Shown piece by piece: positions 19,560 through 30,923 of a stretch of DNA of 64,000 nucleotides. Below the pieces are notes generated by a model that worked only from the letters and a program-made list of their open reading frames with translations, had not been told where the DNA came from and made no database searches. The translations under genes were made by a program, and so were the position numbers. Numbering within the stretch: position 1 is the stretch's first letter; the number at the start of each line of letters is the position of its first letter. The stretch comes from Puccinia triticina (taxonomy: Eukaryota; Basidiomycota; Pucciniomycetes; Pucciniales; Pucciniaceae), in assembly GCF_026914185.1 (NCBI RefSeq), contig NC_070565.1, positions 2,542,001 through 2,606,000 on the forward strand, read 5' to 3'.

Positions 19560-20522
19560 TTGCAAGGAAGGAGGTAAGTCGAGGGGCTCAAATTGCAAGA
19601 GAGAAGCTGACAAGTCGACATTGTAGGAAGAAATTTTACATCCGGATGGCTCAAACCTCAAGGGTTATACCGTCCTCCTTCGGCCAACGTTTAGCGGAGC
19701 CTTCAATGAAGATCTGCACCTGCATTGTTGCAAGGAACGTTAAGTGGTTCAACTAATTGCACCATGCTTGGCGGATACTGGCCATATTTTGACCGTTGGG
19801 GAGGCCTATGTTGTGCGCGGCAACATAGAAATCAACAATTCCGATGGCGTCCTGTTTGACATCAACCCGCTGTTAGCTCAAAAGCGATACCCAGTTGTTT
19901 TCCCGTATTTGGTGAATTGGCTGGTTGTGAGTGGACAAGGTGGAGTCCAAGATGTTTTTGACGTCTAGGATTACCAAGAGAACCTGGTGGTTTATCACGA
20001 AGTCATTGTTAGGGTTGTTTGCGGGGTACGTCACGCGTACATGGTTGAAGTTTAATGATTTACTTATCACGTTACTCAGGAATCTATTGTTGGTCTTGAC
20101 GTGCAAGTCCTTGTCAAGCCACGTGACAGGACCCAGGCACGCGCGGCCAGAGGGTACGCACAAAAATGTATGAATGTTTCGAGCCACTTTGGCTCACAAC
20201 CAAACATGATACATAAATGTATTCTGAAAAGATGGGCACATGTACGCTTCAAGGGAGATTAATGTACTGCTAATTTCCCCTCAAAATGTGGTAAAAGTTG
20301 GCAAGAAAAGCCAAAAATATCTTTTAAAAATGTATGAATCCCACAATTTTTGAATTGATTTTTGTGCATACCCTCTGGCTGCGCGTGCCTGGGTCCTCAC
20401 ATGACATGCCCTTTGGATTGAACAGGATGTTTGCTCGGGGTGCCCAGGTGTTCTTCCGAGGTTATTTAAGCAACGGGCGATCTGATGACAAAAGAGTTTT
20501 TGTCAGGGTTAGTCTCCCCTGA
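19560..20522 (+). pseudogene. Unrecognised pseudogene split by a MITE
   Basis: Coding-like segments on the + strand are LHPDGSNLKGYTVLLRPTF (about 19630), GHILTVGEAYVVRGNIEINN (about 19780), GLDVQVLVKPRD (about 20090) and, after the MITE, MPFGLNRMFARGAQVFFRGY (from 20404). The reading frame is broken by stops near 19740, 19966 and 20050. Removing the MITE joins VKPRD to MPFG in frame. The family is unknown to me. Confidence 0.4.
20128..20397. mobile_element. 270-bp MITE with long inverted ends
   Basis: The ends AGGACCCAGGCACGCGC... and its complement form an inverted repeat of about 40 bp with two mismatches. The 8-bp flanks are CACGTGAC (20120-20127) and CACATGAC (20398-20405), 7 of 8 identical. 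The 8-bp duplication size suggests a hAT-type element, but the ends are unlike the CAACGGTG family. Confidence 0.85.
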
Positions 20523-21681
20523 TCGCTCTGCTGTATTATAATATTCCTGATGCAGGGTCTTTCCATTATCTTCAAAGGTGCTATCTCATGACGATGTCAG
20601 GCGCGGCTGCTGCTGACCTACGCGCCTTGCTGCTCTTGATGAGACTTGCCTATTGGAGGAACTTTGGCCAAGATTGTGGCAGGGGTTACGATTGAAATCT
20701 GCGCCTAATGAAATTTTCAGGAATCCTTACTGTCCGGTGCAATAATACCTTGATTGGTGTGCTCTGTTGAAGATCCAGAGGCAGTGGGGTGGTAATTACA
20801 TGGTGTGAGAGGAATTAGGCATTATACTTGGCTGTACTGGAATTGAGATTGACATATTTATGAACGCGCTCCATCCAACATTTTGTGTTATCCTTTGATG
20901 GTTGAGCCGAACAAAAGTCAAGTGCTCCACTTGATATTCCATTATGGATGCGCAGGAAATTGAGTGTGCAGACTGGCCTCCTGGTGTCTTTGGGGGGACA
21001 CATTTTGTGAATGCCATTCATTCCAGCCCTGATTCCCTGCAGCGGCGCAGCTGCCTTGGCCTCTAGTGAAAGATAACACTCCAATCAGTAAAGAATTTGT
21101 CTTTACTATAACACATATTTGATTTTTTAGTTTTTTTATACAGTTACAGTATCAGTTAAAGTAATTTGTTTTGTTTTGTTGATGGGAGCTTGCAAAAGGC
21201 TCCTTATAACCACAATAAGGCATTTGCACCTAGTTTTTTTTATTGGATGATCAGAAAGTTTGTCTGGCTGGGAGGAGTTGACAGCTCCTCCCAGAACCTC
21301 CTCTATCCAGTTTTTTTTGTATCATTTTTGACTTGGTGTGTAGCAAAATGTTCTGCTCCTGCTTGAAGTGAGAGGTAACTCATCAGCCTCTCCCAAAGAG
21401 AGTGCTCTGTGTGGGTCCCCAAGTGGCTTTGTTAAGCTAGCCTCTGCTGCTTTCTGTTGATCCTTGCTTGCTCCAACTTCCACATGCCTGTCCAGCCTCT
21501 GGTGTTGTTGGGATCCTACTTGCTGCCTCTGCCCCAGCTTATGTGTGCACTGAAGTCACACCTGCTTCCCATGAGCTTCCACTGGGGTTCGCAGCTCTCC
21601 CCTGAAAAGGGCCGCACTGTAGTCGATGATTTTAGCATTACTGATTATGTAAGCCAAAGTCCGTCCTGATGACCGGTCAAG
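20523..21681. other. Intergenic, no gene seen
   Basis: Short frames only. At 21375-21440 lies one copy of a short dispersed module (CCTCTC, AAAGAGAG, GGCTTTGTTAAGCTAG) also seen near 26750, 32830 and 60660. A T-rich stretch is at 21100-21180. Confidence 0.45.
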
Positions 21682-21777
21682 GGTCGATTAGCTCAGTTGG
21701 TTAGAGCGCCGTACTAATACCATGCCCCATGGGAAGGTGTCATGCGGATGTCATGGGTTCGACCCCCATATTGACCA
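21682..21777 (+). tRNA. tRNA-Ile (anticodon AAT) with intron
   Basis: The acceptor arm GGTCGAT pairs with ATTGACC with one G-T wobble. The D-arm is TAGCTCAGTTGGTTAGAG (A box) and the T-arm ATGGG-TTCGACC-CCCAT (B box). The anticodon stem CCGTA / TGCGG encloses loop CTAATA...A with anticodon AAT. An intron of about 22 nt follows the base 3' of the anticodon, the standard position. The discriminator base is A. CCA is not encoded, as expected for a nuclear gene. Confidence 0.92.
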
Positions 21778-21988
21778 TCAGACCCGGTGTCCGGGCTGAT
21801 TATTCCGGCCAACCACAACGGCCATCCCCGGCCCCGAAAGGGGGTCAGGGGGCTCCCCATGACGCCCCCTATTTTTCTCTCGTGAGTCAGCTGATGTCAT
21901 CATCCCTCCTTCAGTCGACCAGCTCCCCTTCCTCTTTTTTTTTTTTAGGATTTCGAATCCAGCCACCAACCACGACGAACAGCTTCCG

Positions 21989-24900
21989 ATGAGCGCAAAG
22001 CCACCCGCAACGACGACAACATCCAGGAAGGCCTCGGTGAGTCTCCAGCTATTCAAGCAGACCACCAAACCATCCCCACCCCAGTCACCACCACCACCAC
22101 AACAACAACAACAGTCACCACCACCACCACCAAACAGCAACAAGCGCACCAGCAACCGAACACACTCCGAAAACCACGCTCAGCCATCCCCACACCGGAC
22201 ATGCTCAACCTCAATCAGACTCATCGCACGAAACAAGGTCAGCCCCACCCACTCACAACAAAAAATTAAACTCATCACACTCTCTATCCACAACAGCTCA
22301 CCCCACTCGACCCAACAAAGTCAGACCACCATGAACAGCAACAACTGACGATCGGAAGCAGGAGCCATTCAAACGTAAGCATCACATACACAATCTGCCA
22401 CTACCCCACCTTCCATCTGAGCTGTCTACTTTCCAGAAAAACTCAGTACACTTGAAATAAATAAAAAAAAACATCATTCCATCCAGAACGAACACCCCTC
22501 ACGACCCCAGCTGGCCTCAAACCACCACCACAATCATCCATTCACACCGTTCAACACCACCAGCGCCCAAGCCTCCCCATCCTTCGCCAGCCCAAGCCAA
22601 CTCACCCTCGACCTCCACGAACAACCCCCACCACCGGACATCATCCAGCCCCCCTCAAGGACCTCCTCGCTCTCCTCCCCCCCCTCCTCCCCCTCATCAG
22701 CCTCCAGCCTCTCCTCCTGCGAGGACGATAACCACTTCAAACACAGCCATAACATCCGCCTCGTCAACGACCATATCTCCCATCACACCGTGCCCCTCGA
22801 ACCCTTCGATAACCAGGTCGGAGGCCATCACTCTATATTCAGGTTCTCCAGGCGTGCAGTTTGTAAGGTCAGCTCGATCTCTTAAAACAAACTCAAAAAA
22901 AAATTGAACAAAACAAAGAACTAACTCATCTCATCACTCACAACAGCCACTCGTCAGTCGAGAGAACACATTCTATGAGGCTGTCGAACGAGACCATCCC
23001 GAGCTCCTAGCATTCGTGCCCCAGTACCTCGGCGTACTCAATGTCACCTACCGAAGGGTCAACAACACCGACCAGGCCCACCAACCACCCCTCCCGTCCC
23101 GCGCCTCGAACCTCTCCCAGAGACGGGTCTTCCGGAACAAGGACGGCCGAACCCGGCTGGGCGATGCCAATCAGGACGAGATACCCGAAGTGACGCTGAG
23201 CCAGAACAGACACATCCTGCCCGACTCGTCGCTCTGGAACCGGATGGATTTCCGCTCGAGCCACCCCTTCGACTATCCGCAGCACCCTCCTCATCCGCCC
23301 GCCCTGCTAGACGACCTCTCAGACCACGATCCTCCTCACCCACTCGACATTGTCGGTGCCGCCAAAACCCACCTGCGCAGCTCGCCCTTGACCCCCCACA
23401 GCACGCCCGTCGGCTCGCCGCACGGCAGCTCGATCTGGAACGAGACCGGCGGGCTGGGGAACATGCTGAGCCACGAGCGCGACCCGCTCTCGTCGTACTT
23501 CCAGCCCCCGGGCTCGGGCTCCTCGTCGTCCCTGTCAGCGATCCGCGGGCGGGGCTCGACCCAAGTGAACCGCAAGCTGTGCGAGCAGGTGCTCCGGGAG
23601 GTCTTCAGCAGTCCCAAGCTGCCCCTCAACGGGAAGCTGCACAAGCCGCCGTGGCGCAACGGCCGCCGGACCTCCCGCCTCAAAGACAGCATCGACTCCA
23701 CCCGCCAGACCACCACCGAGATCTCCACGCCGCCCCGCAGCCCCGACCGGCTCCGACGGCGCAGCTACCTCATGCCCCTTCTTGACCACCATCTCTCCCC
23801 GCCTCGCCATTCGCCCTCCGAGATCGACCATCATCAGCTCGACCCCCTCGCCCGCCACGAAGTCCGCCGGACGATGAGCGACAGCCAGGTCAACCGCGAG
23901 CGCTTCTCCGTCCACGACGAGGGCCCGGCCACCGTCCCAGACGATGATGTCGTTGATGATGATGATGACGACGATGAGGAGGAGGAGGAGGAGGAGCACG
24001 GCTATCCGCGCCCGAACAGTGCTCGCGCCATGGAGACCACCAGGTACGATGCGGATGGTGGTAGTGGTGGCGACGAGGCGGGGGCGGGGTTCTCAACAAC
24101 AGCCCCCCAAGACGCGCCGGCCGAGCTCGTCGACACCCTCCAATTCACCTCGATCGTCTCGTCGATCCCGGGGAGCAGTCTGACGAGCCCGCCGGTGCAG
24201 GACGGGTCGTCCACCTCATCCTTCGGCCCGCAGATCTCGCTGGCGGCTGCAGCCACTGCGGCGGCGACGGCGGATGCGGTCCCGCCGACGGCCGCGTGTC
24301 CGCTGCGGCAGGAGCAGTTCCTGCTCATGGAAGACCTCACCGGCTCGCTCCGCTGTCCGTGCGTCCTGGACCTCAAGATGGGCACTCGACAGTACGGCAT
24401 CGACGCCTCGCCCGCCAAGAAGCTCAGCCAGACCTCCAAGTGCAAGCTCACCACCTCCGGCAACCTCGGCGTCAGGATCTGCGGGATGCAGGTCTACAAG
24501 GTCTCCGAGAACCGCTACTCCTTCCAGGACAAATACTTCGGCCGGAAGGTGGCCACCGACCAGTTCACGCCCACCCTCGCCAACTTCTTCCACGACGGCG
24601 AGCGGCTGCTGGTCTACCAGATCCCGGGCATGCTGCAGAAGCTCTACCGGCTGGCCCGGATCGTCAGCAAGCTGACGCGCTACCGCTTCTATGCCGCCAG
24701 TCTCCTGTTCATCTACGACGGGGACCGGGCCATCCAACAAGCGTACCAAGCCCATCTAGGCTCCGGCTCTTCTGCCGAGGAGTGTCGTCGGGGGGAAGTC
24801 AACATCCGGCTGATCGACTTCGCCCATTGCACGACGGGGGACGACTTCCTGGGTCCCGACGCCCCCGCGCTCGGCGCGGACGACGACGAGGACGACCGGC

Positions 24901-25285
24901 CCCGCGCCTCTTTCCCGCCCTCCCACCCCAACCAGCCCGACTGCGGCTTCCTCCTCGGCCTCAAGTCCCTCTGTGCGGCCCTCAAGGAGATCTGGGAGGC
25001 CGAGCGCCGCGCCTCGCCCCCCGCCGCCCCGCTCCCCCCGCTCGACGTCTCCGGCGCTGACGTCTGGGAGGTCCGTCTCCTCCTCCCTCCCTCCCTCTTT
25101 CTCTGCTGTGTTGCTGACTGTGGTGGGCTGTGTGACAGATGATCTTCGGGCCGGGCGCAGACAACTGCGGCGTCGGCCGTACGTCTCCCCTTCTCTTCCT
25201 CGCCTGACCCCTGCTGACTGCGTGTGTCTTTCGCTGTCCAGAGGAGTTCGAGATGCACGCGTTCGCGTCCCTCTTGACCGCCTGA
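21989..25285 (+). CDS. KCS1: Inositol hexakisphosphate kinase, Kcs1/IP6K family
   Basis: The enzyme phosphorylates inositol hexakisphosphate to the pyrophosphate IP7, a signal for phosphate status, vacuole and stress control. Predicted exons are 21989-22237, 22297-22374, 22487-22867, 22947-25070, 25139-25178 and 25242-25285; all phases close and give 971 residues. The N-terminus is low complexity (Pro/Gln runs). IP6K signatures are [12 protein letters not shown] (end of exon 3), [20 protein letters not shown] (residues about 707-715, the PxxxDxKxG motif that binds inositol phosphate), and IDFAH (about 859-863, metal-binding Asp). An acidic [14 protein letters not shown] run sits mid-protein. 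The start ATG is the least certain point. Length fits fungal Kcs1. Confidence 0.9.
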
Positions 25286-26189
25286 CCCGCCCCGCCACTC
25301 CATGCCCTTATCTTCCCCCTATACCAGCCCCCCTCTCTCCCCCGCTCGCCGGTCTTCCTCCGCCCTCTCTCTCTCGCGACGACGGCCCTGCTCGTCCCGG
25401 CGCCCGTCCCCCGTCCCTATCCGACCTCCTCCCTGTACCACCATCCGCCGCCTTGATTCTCCCACGATGGTTCCAAAAACCCCCCAGATGTGTTGTTTTT
25501 GTGTAGATAGATAGCGCCTGTTCCACCCACACCCGCGTTAATAGTATACATTATATAAGAGTAGAGGCCGACATGTATGCGAAGTGTGGTGGTGTTTAGA
25601 TCCATATGTAATCGTCGCTTTCCCTGTGCGTGTCTTTTGTGCTCGCCCATGTACGTCCCCACTCGAGCGTCCCTCATCGCTCCTCCTCCTCCCCTCCGCC
25701 CTTTGTTGTTAGGCCCATGCTCTTTGTTCTCCCCTGTCGTTGGCGCTCTCCTCGTACATGCCTTCGCCACCCCGCGTATTTATGTTGTTTAGTTTATACT
25801 GTGGCCCTTCGGACTCCTCTCTCTGAACAAGAAAAGGAAAGACATGCATCAACGGATACCAATTCGGTCAATCCTGATGCATAGCAGGCCGGATTCGGCT
25901 AAACTTCGGACTCCAGGGCGAGGTGGTTGTTGGGCCTTAAAACGGGCTGTGAAGGCTTGGCAATTTTGCCGATGCACGGCCCAGTTCCTCTCTGTTTTCT
26001 CCTTCCCTGTTCTCCATCATGTCGTAGAAGAACTAACGCCGGAGGACTGTATCTCTGCTGATGCTCGTAAGAAAGCCCCCCACACTCGTGCATGAAGGCT
26101 GTGGAATTGTGTCTGCTCCTTTTCCAGAACCTCTATAATAAGAGAGACAAAGCTAACAGAGTCGCTCAAGACTTTCGGCCCCCCGGGGT
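25286..26189. other. 3' flank of KCS1, no further gene seen
   Basis: CT-rich tract just after the stop, then AT-rich DNA with a TATATAA-like stretch near 25550. The frames present have no recognisable product. Probably 3' UTR followed by intergenic DNA. Confidence 0.45.
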
Positions 26190-26840
26190 AAGCTCTAACT
26201 TAACACAAGTCCCCCACTTCGGAGGGCCCTGGTACAGCCTGGGCTGGCGCGAAGCGCCCTCGCTTGAGGCCTTTTGGTGGGTGTTTTGTGCCATTCAAAT
26301 TTTGACCCTGTTCCCAAAGGGCCCCAGGCATGCCCTTTGGGTCATGAAACTCGTCTCACTCTTCCCTATCTTTTGCCGCTACACACGTCTCTGGAAGTCC
26401 AAGTGTTCTCCTCCCATGACCCTCCAAACTTATGGTCTTTGGGGTATTCTGGGCTGTATGACATGTGTTGATTGAACTGACCTCGGAAAACAGTATGCTC
26501 ATTCAATTCAATTCCACAGGATCCAAGCTCTCCGAGCTCTGGTCAATATGCCTTGGCCAATCCAGCTCATGCATCCAATCCTCATTATGAGGACATGGAT
26601 ATGAAGCCAAGATGGTCAGCTATATTGACCCTTCAGGGCTTCAGCAGAGGCTTGTCAGTTTTTGCTGTGTGGAGGACAAAAGGAAAAAAGGGCATAAAAA
26701 GCCACAAAAGCCTCAAACTCTCAGGCAAAAAAGTATGACATAAGTCATAAGCCTCTCCTACAGAGAGTCCCTTTGGGACGTGGGGGTCCCCCCCCCCCCC
26801 CTCTGTTTGAGAGGCTTAGTTAGGCTAGGGGTAAGCTGGA
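26190..26840 (+). repeat. Dispersed repeat A, copy 1
   Basis: The stretch AAGTCCC-CGAGGGCCCTGGTACAGCCTGGGCTGGCGC recurs at 32248-32295 with few changes, and both copies are followed some 550 bp later by the short ATAAGCCTC ... GAGGCTTAGTTA module. The shared order suggests two diverged copies of one element of about 0.7-1.1 kb, possibly solo LTRs. A C13 run is at about 26790. Confidence 0.55.
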
Positions 26841-27256
26841 CTAGGGAAGCGCCTCTGTCAGGAGCACTTGCACTGTAATTGCACCTCCCTGGTATACAGC
26901 GGCGACCCCTTTTGCATGATATCTATGGATATTCAGGGCTTGCAGAGAGAAAGTCTGGTATTTTTCCTCTGCAAGAAACCTGCACATAGAATCAGCCTTG
27001 TATTGTGGACACAAGCTTACAAGCAAAGCAACGGACAGATAACCGTGACTTACCGCAAAATTGCAAGTTTGTGGCTATCATTTGTTGCGTTGCAATGGGT
27101 GGTTACACCCAGAAAAGACCCGTCTTTGTATGGATTTTATGTTATTGGAGCCCCAAGATTATGCAGATTTTGGTTGAAAATTGGGCCTAAACCCTTCTTT
27201 TTTCCTTGTTACTGTGTTATCCGGGGGATATGATCTTTGTTGGATAGAGGGAGACA

Positions 27257-27719
27257 TTGTGTTTTGAATAATGCTTGGATCTTTCCTCAAATTTTCTGGT
27301 TTTGTTATGTAGTAACTTTATTTTAAACTTCACACCAAACTGTAAAAGCCAGACCCAACTTTAAACAAAACCTTGAAATTGACTTCCACCCGGGATGTCT
27401 TTGTGTCACAACCCAGCGCTTGGTTGGCCTCTCCCTGCCCGGCCCATACTGGCAGAGGGCAACGGCCGGTGATCATGGCCGGTGGTGGGTAGGGTAGAGA
27501 AGATGCTCTGGTTCTGAAAATGAACTCAGTATTTCTCTAACCCGACTCCTTCACCCCCTACTGGAGGAAATTGGCTCCAGGGGTGGATTTAGCCTTGGGC
27601 CTCATCTGACATCTGTCAAGATGCACCATGTGGAAATGATATCAAAAATATGGAGTTGACCTTGGTCAACAAAACCAGAAAATTTCACAAACCATCCAAG
27701 CTTTATTCAAAACACAATA
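27257..27719. mobile_element. Foldback/MITE element, 460 bp
   Basis: The left end (TTGTGTTTTGAATAATGCTT through TTTTCTGGTTTTGTT) is the inverted copy of 27670-27719 over about 50 bp with roughly 8 differences. The interior has no coding potential. The flanking duplication is not clear. Confidence 0.7.
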
Positions 27720-28092
27720 AGTGGGTTAGATATAAATTGCAGTTGAATATCTGGCCAGCCTGAATCCGACTGCAGTTCATGAGGATTGATTCCCTCCCTT
27801 GAATGAGGATAATTGGACCAGGAAGCATGGCTCATGAAAGGCCATTGACCTGAGCAGTGCACACAGGTACCTGCCTCTGTGGGTTTCAGGCAAGTCACTC
27901 AGGCCCAACATGGCTACCTGGGTGTGAAGTGCCATCCTTTAACTTCACTTTGAGATCCTTTCACTTAGCTGATCAAACTGATAAGACTGAAATACAAACA
28001 ACTATCATCCAAAATACAATCTAATCTAACCTTGTATCTAAAAAAAATCAAACAGATCATCTATGTTTCCACTTGTGGAATTTCATGAGCCT

Positions 28093-29937
28093 TTATACAA
28101 GTCTATAACGCTTTTCAAATCTCAATAATCTTTCATTCAACTTTGTAATAGAGAAATAAAATATGTTGTTGAAAAAAGTCTGACAATGTTTGGAGATTTT
28201 GCCATGCTTTCCATTGAAGAAAATTTGGTTTAATCTATCATCTTTCAATTCAGATATTAATTTTGCAATTGAATTCCAAACAAATAGTGAGGTTTTTGGT
28301 TGTTTTCCTGTTGATTTGTGGATAAAATGGGTTGATTCCTCAGCTATGTCCTCAAATTGTTTTCCATAATGTTCTGAAACTATCTGGATTGCTTTTCTCA
28401 GAAGAACTGTATTGTTGTTTTCTTGACCAAAGTGTTTTTGAAGGATGGTACCAATCATATCAATGTGAAATAATATAAGGGTAAGCCTTTCTTCAGGTCT
28501 ATCAGTTATTGAAGTTCCATAATCTTTGATTCTGATTCCATACCTAATATACCAAAACCAATTCCAAGAAAACCAATTTTGAACTAGTTGATTAACTGCA
28601 GAACTGTGTACAGATCTTCTCATGGTTGTGGTTTTACTATTTGTTTTTTTCCTTGTGAGTATTTTGGAATCTTGAGGTTCCTCTGAATGGGCTTCTTTTG
28701 ATACAGCACTTAGTCTTTTCATTTCAGCAACTTGCTTAATCCTTGAAGTGAATGCCTCATATTTGGCCTTCCTGAAGATTAAATTTACCTCATCTGGATT
28801 TTCTTCTGAAATTTGAAGATGATTAGATTCGGGTTGGAGATCTTTGATAATATTGAGTAGTGCATAAACATGGCACTTGCTTCCTTCTGATAGAGATTCA
28901 TCCCATGCAAATACTTCTGGATTAAACTTGAGTATGTCATTAATATTGGTCACATTCTCTTCCAGTGGTGGAAAGGTGTTGTGGGAAATGTTTTCCACTG
29001 GGTGAATGTTGTGCATCTTTCCCATTTCTGATGAAAAATAATTGAAATTCTGGTTACTTATCATGCTTTCACTACTTGAGGATCCTGGAATTTTATCTAT
29101 AATTGTAGGATGACTTCCAACCATATAGCTGTACATGTTTCCATTTGAAAATATTCCAGGGGCCATTGAGGTATGATCAGGTGCTTTTATATATTTTCCT
29201 GGTGAAATATTGGTATGTGTGGTTTCTGAAAGGTGGCCAATGTCTATTCTTTTCCTTTTTTGTGCATTCACATCAGATCCAGAATCTGTCAAGCCTTGGT
29301 CCCAAAATTTTTCTGATGTTTTGAATAAACCCATAGGAGACATCTCAAGATTCCTAGGATATATAAGTTCTAATCCTGGGTCTGTTTCTATCAGAGGAGT
29401 AGATTGGGTGACTCCATTTGATCCTAAATTTTGAAACATAGGCATTGTTTCTATCCAATCCATTTGACCCTGGGGAAAATTGTTTTCCAAACCAGGTTGA
29501 AACAATGCAAAAGAATCAGGGTTTGGAATTGATAAAAAGCTTTGTCCTGAAGTGTTTTCATGAGCCTTGTGTGCTAGGTGAGATGTTCTCAGCTCATTAT
29601 CCATGGCTGAATTTGGCCAAAATGGGGGATTCAAGACTCCACAATTCTGGATACATGGTACAAAGTTTAGGGTGTTTCTATGAGATTCAGATGATTCTTG
29701 TTCATTTTTGGATTTTGTAATTCTGTTGAGTTGATTTTTGGCTACACTTGTTTGATCATAATCTTGTGGTTTTGAGGGCCAGGTGGGCTTAAGGAGTTCT
29801 AGCAGCTGCTGAGGGTCTGCCCAATCAAAAGTCTTGGCCTCAGGCTTCCATCCCAATCCAAGGTCTTCTGAAGCTTCACAAGTGATCCCAAATCCCAAAT
29901 GAAGTAGTATAGAAGATTGAATGCAAAATGAGAACAT
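28093..29937 (-). CDS. Secreted 614-aa protein, candidate effector
   Basis: One uninterrupted frame of 614 codons. The N-terminus MFSFCIQSSILLHLGFGITC has a hydrophobic core and a plausible signal-peptide cleavage after CEA (about residue 22). The N-terminal half is polar and Asn/Ser/Pro-rich. A KKTNSKTTTMRR basic patch precedes a C-terminal, probably helical, region with NWFSWNWFWYIRYGIRIKDY and EERLTLILFHIDMIG. Apart from the signal peptide there is no transmembrane segment. No domain is recognised. Lack of introns, secretion signal and isolation in repeat-rich DNA are typical of rust effector candidates, but function is unknown. Intact coding over 1.8 kb among decayed DNA argues for selection or recent origin. 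Confidence 0.7.
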   Translation of the reverse strand: MFSFCIQSSILLHLGFGITCEASEDLGLGWKPEAKTFDWADPQQLLELLKPTWPSKPQDYDQTSVAKNQLNRITKSKNEQESSESHRNTLNFVPCIQNCGVLNPPFWPNSAMDNELRTSHLAHKAHENTSGQSFLSIPNPDSFALFQPGLENNFPQGQMDWIETMPMFQNLGSNGVTQSTPLIETDPGLELIYPRNLEMSPMGLFKTSEKFWDQGLTDSGSDVNAQKRKRIDIGHLSETTHTNISPGKYIKAPDHTSMAPGIFSNGNMYSYMVGSHPTIIDKIPGSSSSESMISNQNFNYFSSEMGKMHNIHPVENISHNTFPPLEENVTNINDILKFNPEVFAWDESLSEGSKCHVYALLNIIKDLQPESNHLQISEENPDEVNLIFRKAKYEAFTSRIKQVAEMKRLSAVSKEAHSEEPQDSKILTRKKTNSKTTTMRRSVHSSAVNQLVQNWFSWNWFWYIRYGIRIKDYGTSITDRPEERLTLILFHIDMIGTILQKHFGQENNNTVLLRKAIQIVSEHYGKQFEDIAEESTHFIHKSTGKQPKTSLFVWNSIAKLISELKDDRLNQIFFNGKHGKISKHCQTFFNNIFYFSITKLNERLLRFEKRYRLV

Positions 29938-30033
29938 TTTTTAGCTCAACCAATGCAGCTGAATGCAGAAGTTTTTGATGGACTGTGACAAGTTGGATGA
30001 TTCCCTTTCAGATGTTGATACAGACCCAAAAAG

Positions 30034-30045
30034 TCTATATAAATT
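30034..30045 (-). promoter_or_regulatory. Possible TATA box of the 614-aa gene
   Basis: CTATATAAATT lies about 100 bp upstream of the ATG at 29937. It is AT-symmetric and so reads on either strand. This is weak support only. Confidence 0.3.
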
Positions 30046-30828
30046 CAGGTGAATTTAGCTTTTCAGGCTCTCAATCAATTCTGTGGGCCACACAAATCTC
30101 AATGGGAATACAGTACCCATTTTTTAAATTAATACAAGTCACACCTCCACTTTGAAACTGTAAAATTATTTGAATGTGACCCTGTTTCAATATAAAGTTT
30201 TTTGTGCCACTCTTTCAGTTTTATACCGTTTTGGTTTGATGATGTTTGTGTCAGATGTTGAATTTTATCAACACCAAAATATTTGTCACTTAGGCCCCGT
30301 TTGGAGCCGATATAATCCAGGCAATATATGAGTTTTTTTGCCTGACATCCTATGTGACACTAGAGATCAAAGCGGCTACGCCGCTGCATCCCCTGACCTG
30401 CCAAGCCCCCCTTGCCTGCATTCCCCCAACATCAATCCCCAGTGCCCACACCACATGTCATGGAAGCCAGCCACTCCCCATCTTCCCCACTCCAAACAAT
30501 CACAGTTGGGACCCCTTACCTTGCCACCACATCAACCCTGAACTAATCATTATAAGGCGCACCCATCCCCTTATAACACTGTCATATCAAAGCTCCCTAT
30601 AATTATGCTGTTATAGCCCCCTAAGTTAAATTTTCAGAACATGAACCCATCTTGTCAAACTGTGCCATTGTAGGGGTATTCCAGGAATGCTGGCCTTGGT
30701 TGAATTTTCAGAACCATTCATCTCCTGCAGATACATAGATCTTTTCCTGTTGCCAAGAGTCATGCATAAAACTAAACATTTTGTTGGATAATTCTTGGGT
30801 ATCAACCAGCCTGAGTGTCAGTGCGCGA
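30046..30828. other. Upstream intergenic, no gene seen
   Basis: Contains a TTAGGCCCCGTTTGG motif at about 30290, of a kind often found at transposon ends, followed by CT-rich DNA. No partner end was identified. Confidence 0.35.
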
Positions 30829-30849
30829 GGGGGGGGGGGGGGGGGGGGG
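30829..30849 (+). repeat. Homopolymer of 21 G
   Basis: Uninterrupted G tract between GTGCGCGA and CGCAATAC. Length uncertain. It sits beside short minus-strand frames at 31154-30924. Confidence 0.9.
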
Positions 30850-30923
30850 CGCAATACAAAGAGGATTGGTTGCATTAGACGCGCGAGCCCGGAAGGGATT
30901 AATGTTACCTCCAGATGCAGTGT

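Noticed and set aside
21989..22348. Separate 119-aa Pro/Gln-rich gene
   Set aside because: The frame continues through well-formed introns into the Kcs1 kinase with matching phase, so it is treated as its first exon.
24216..25303. Long antisense and alternate-frame ORFs over KCS1
   Set aside because: High GC leaves all frames open; only the + frame carries the IP6K motifs and consistent splice phases.
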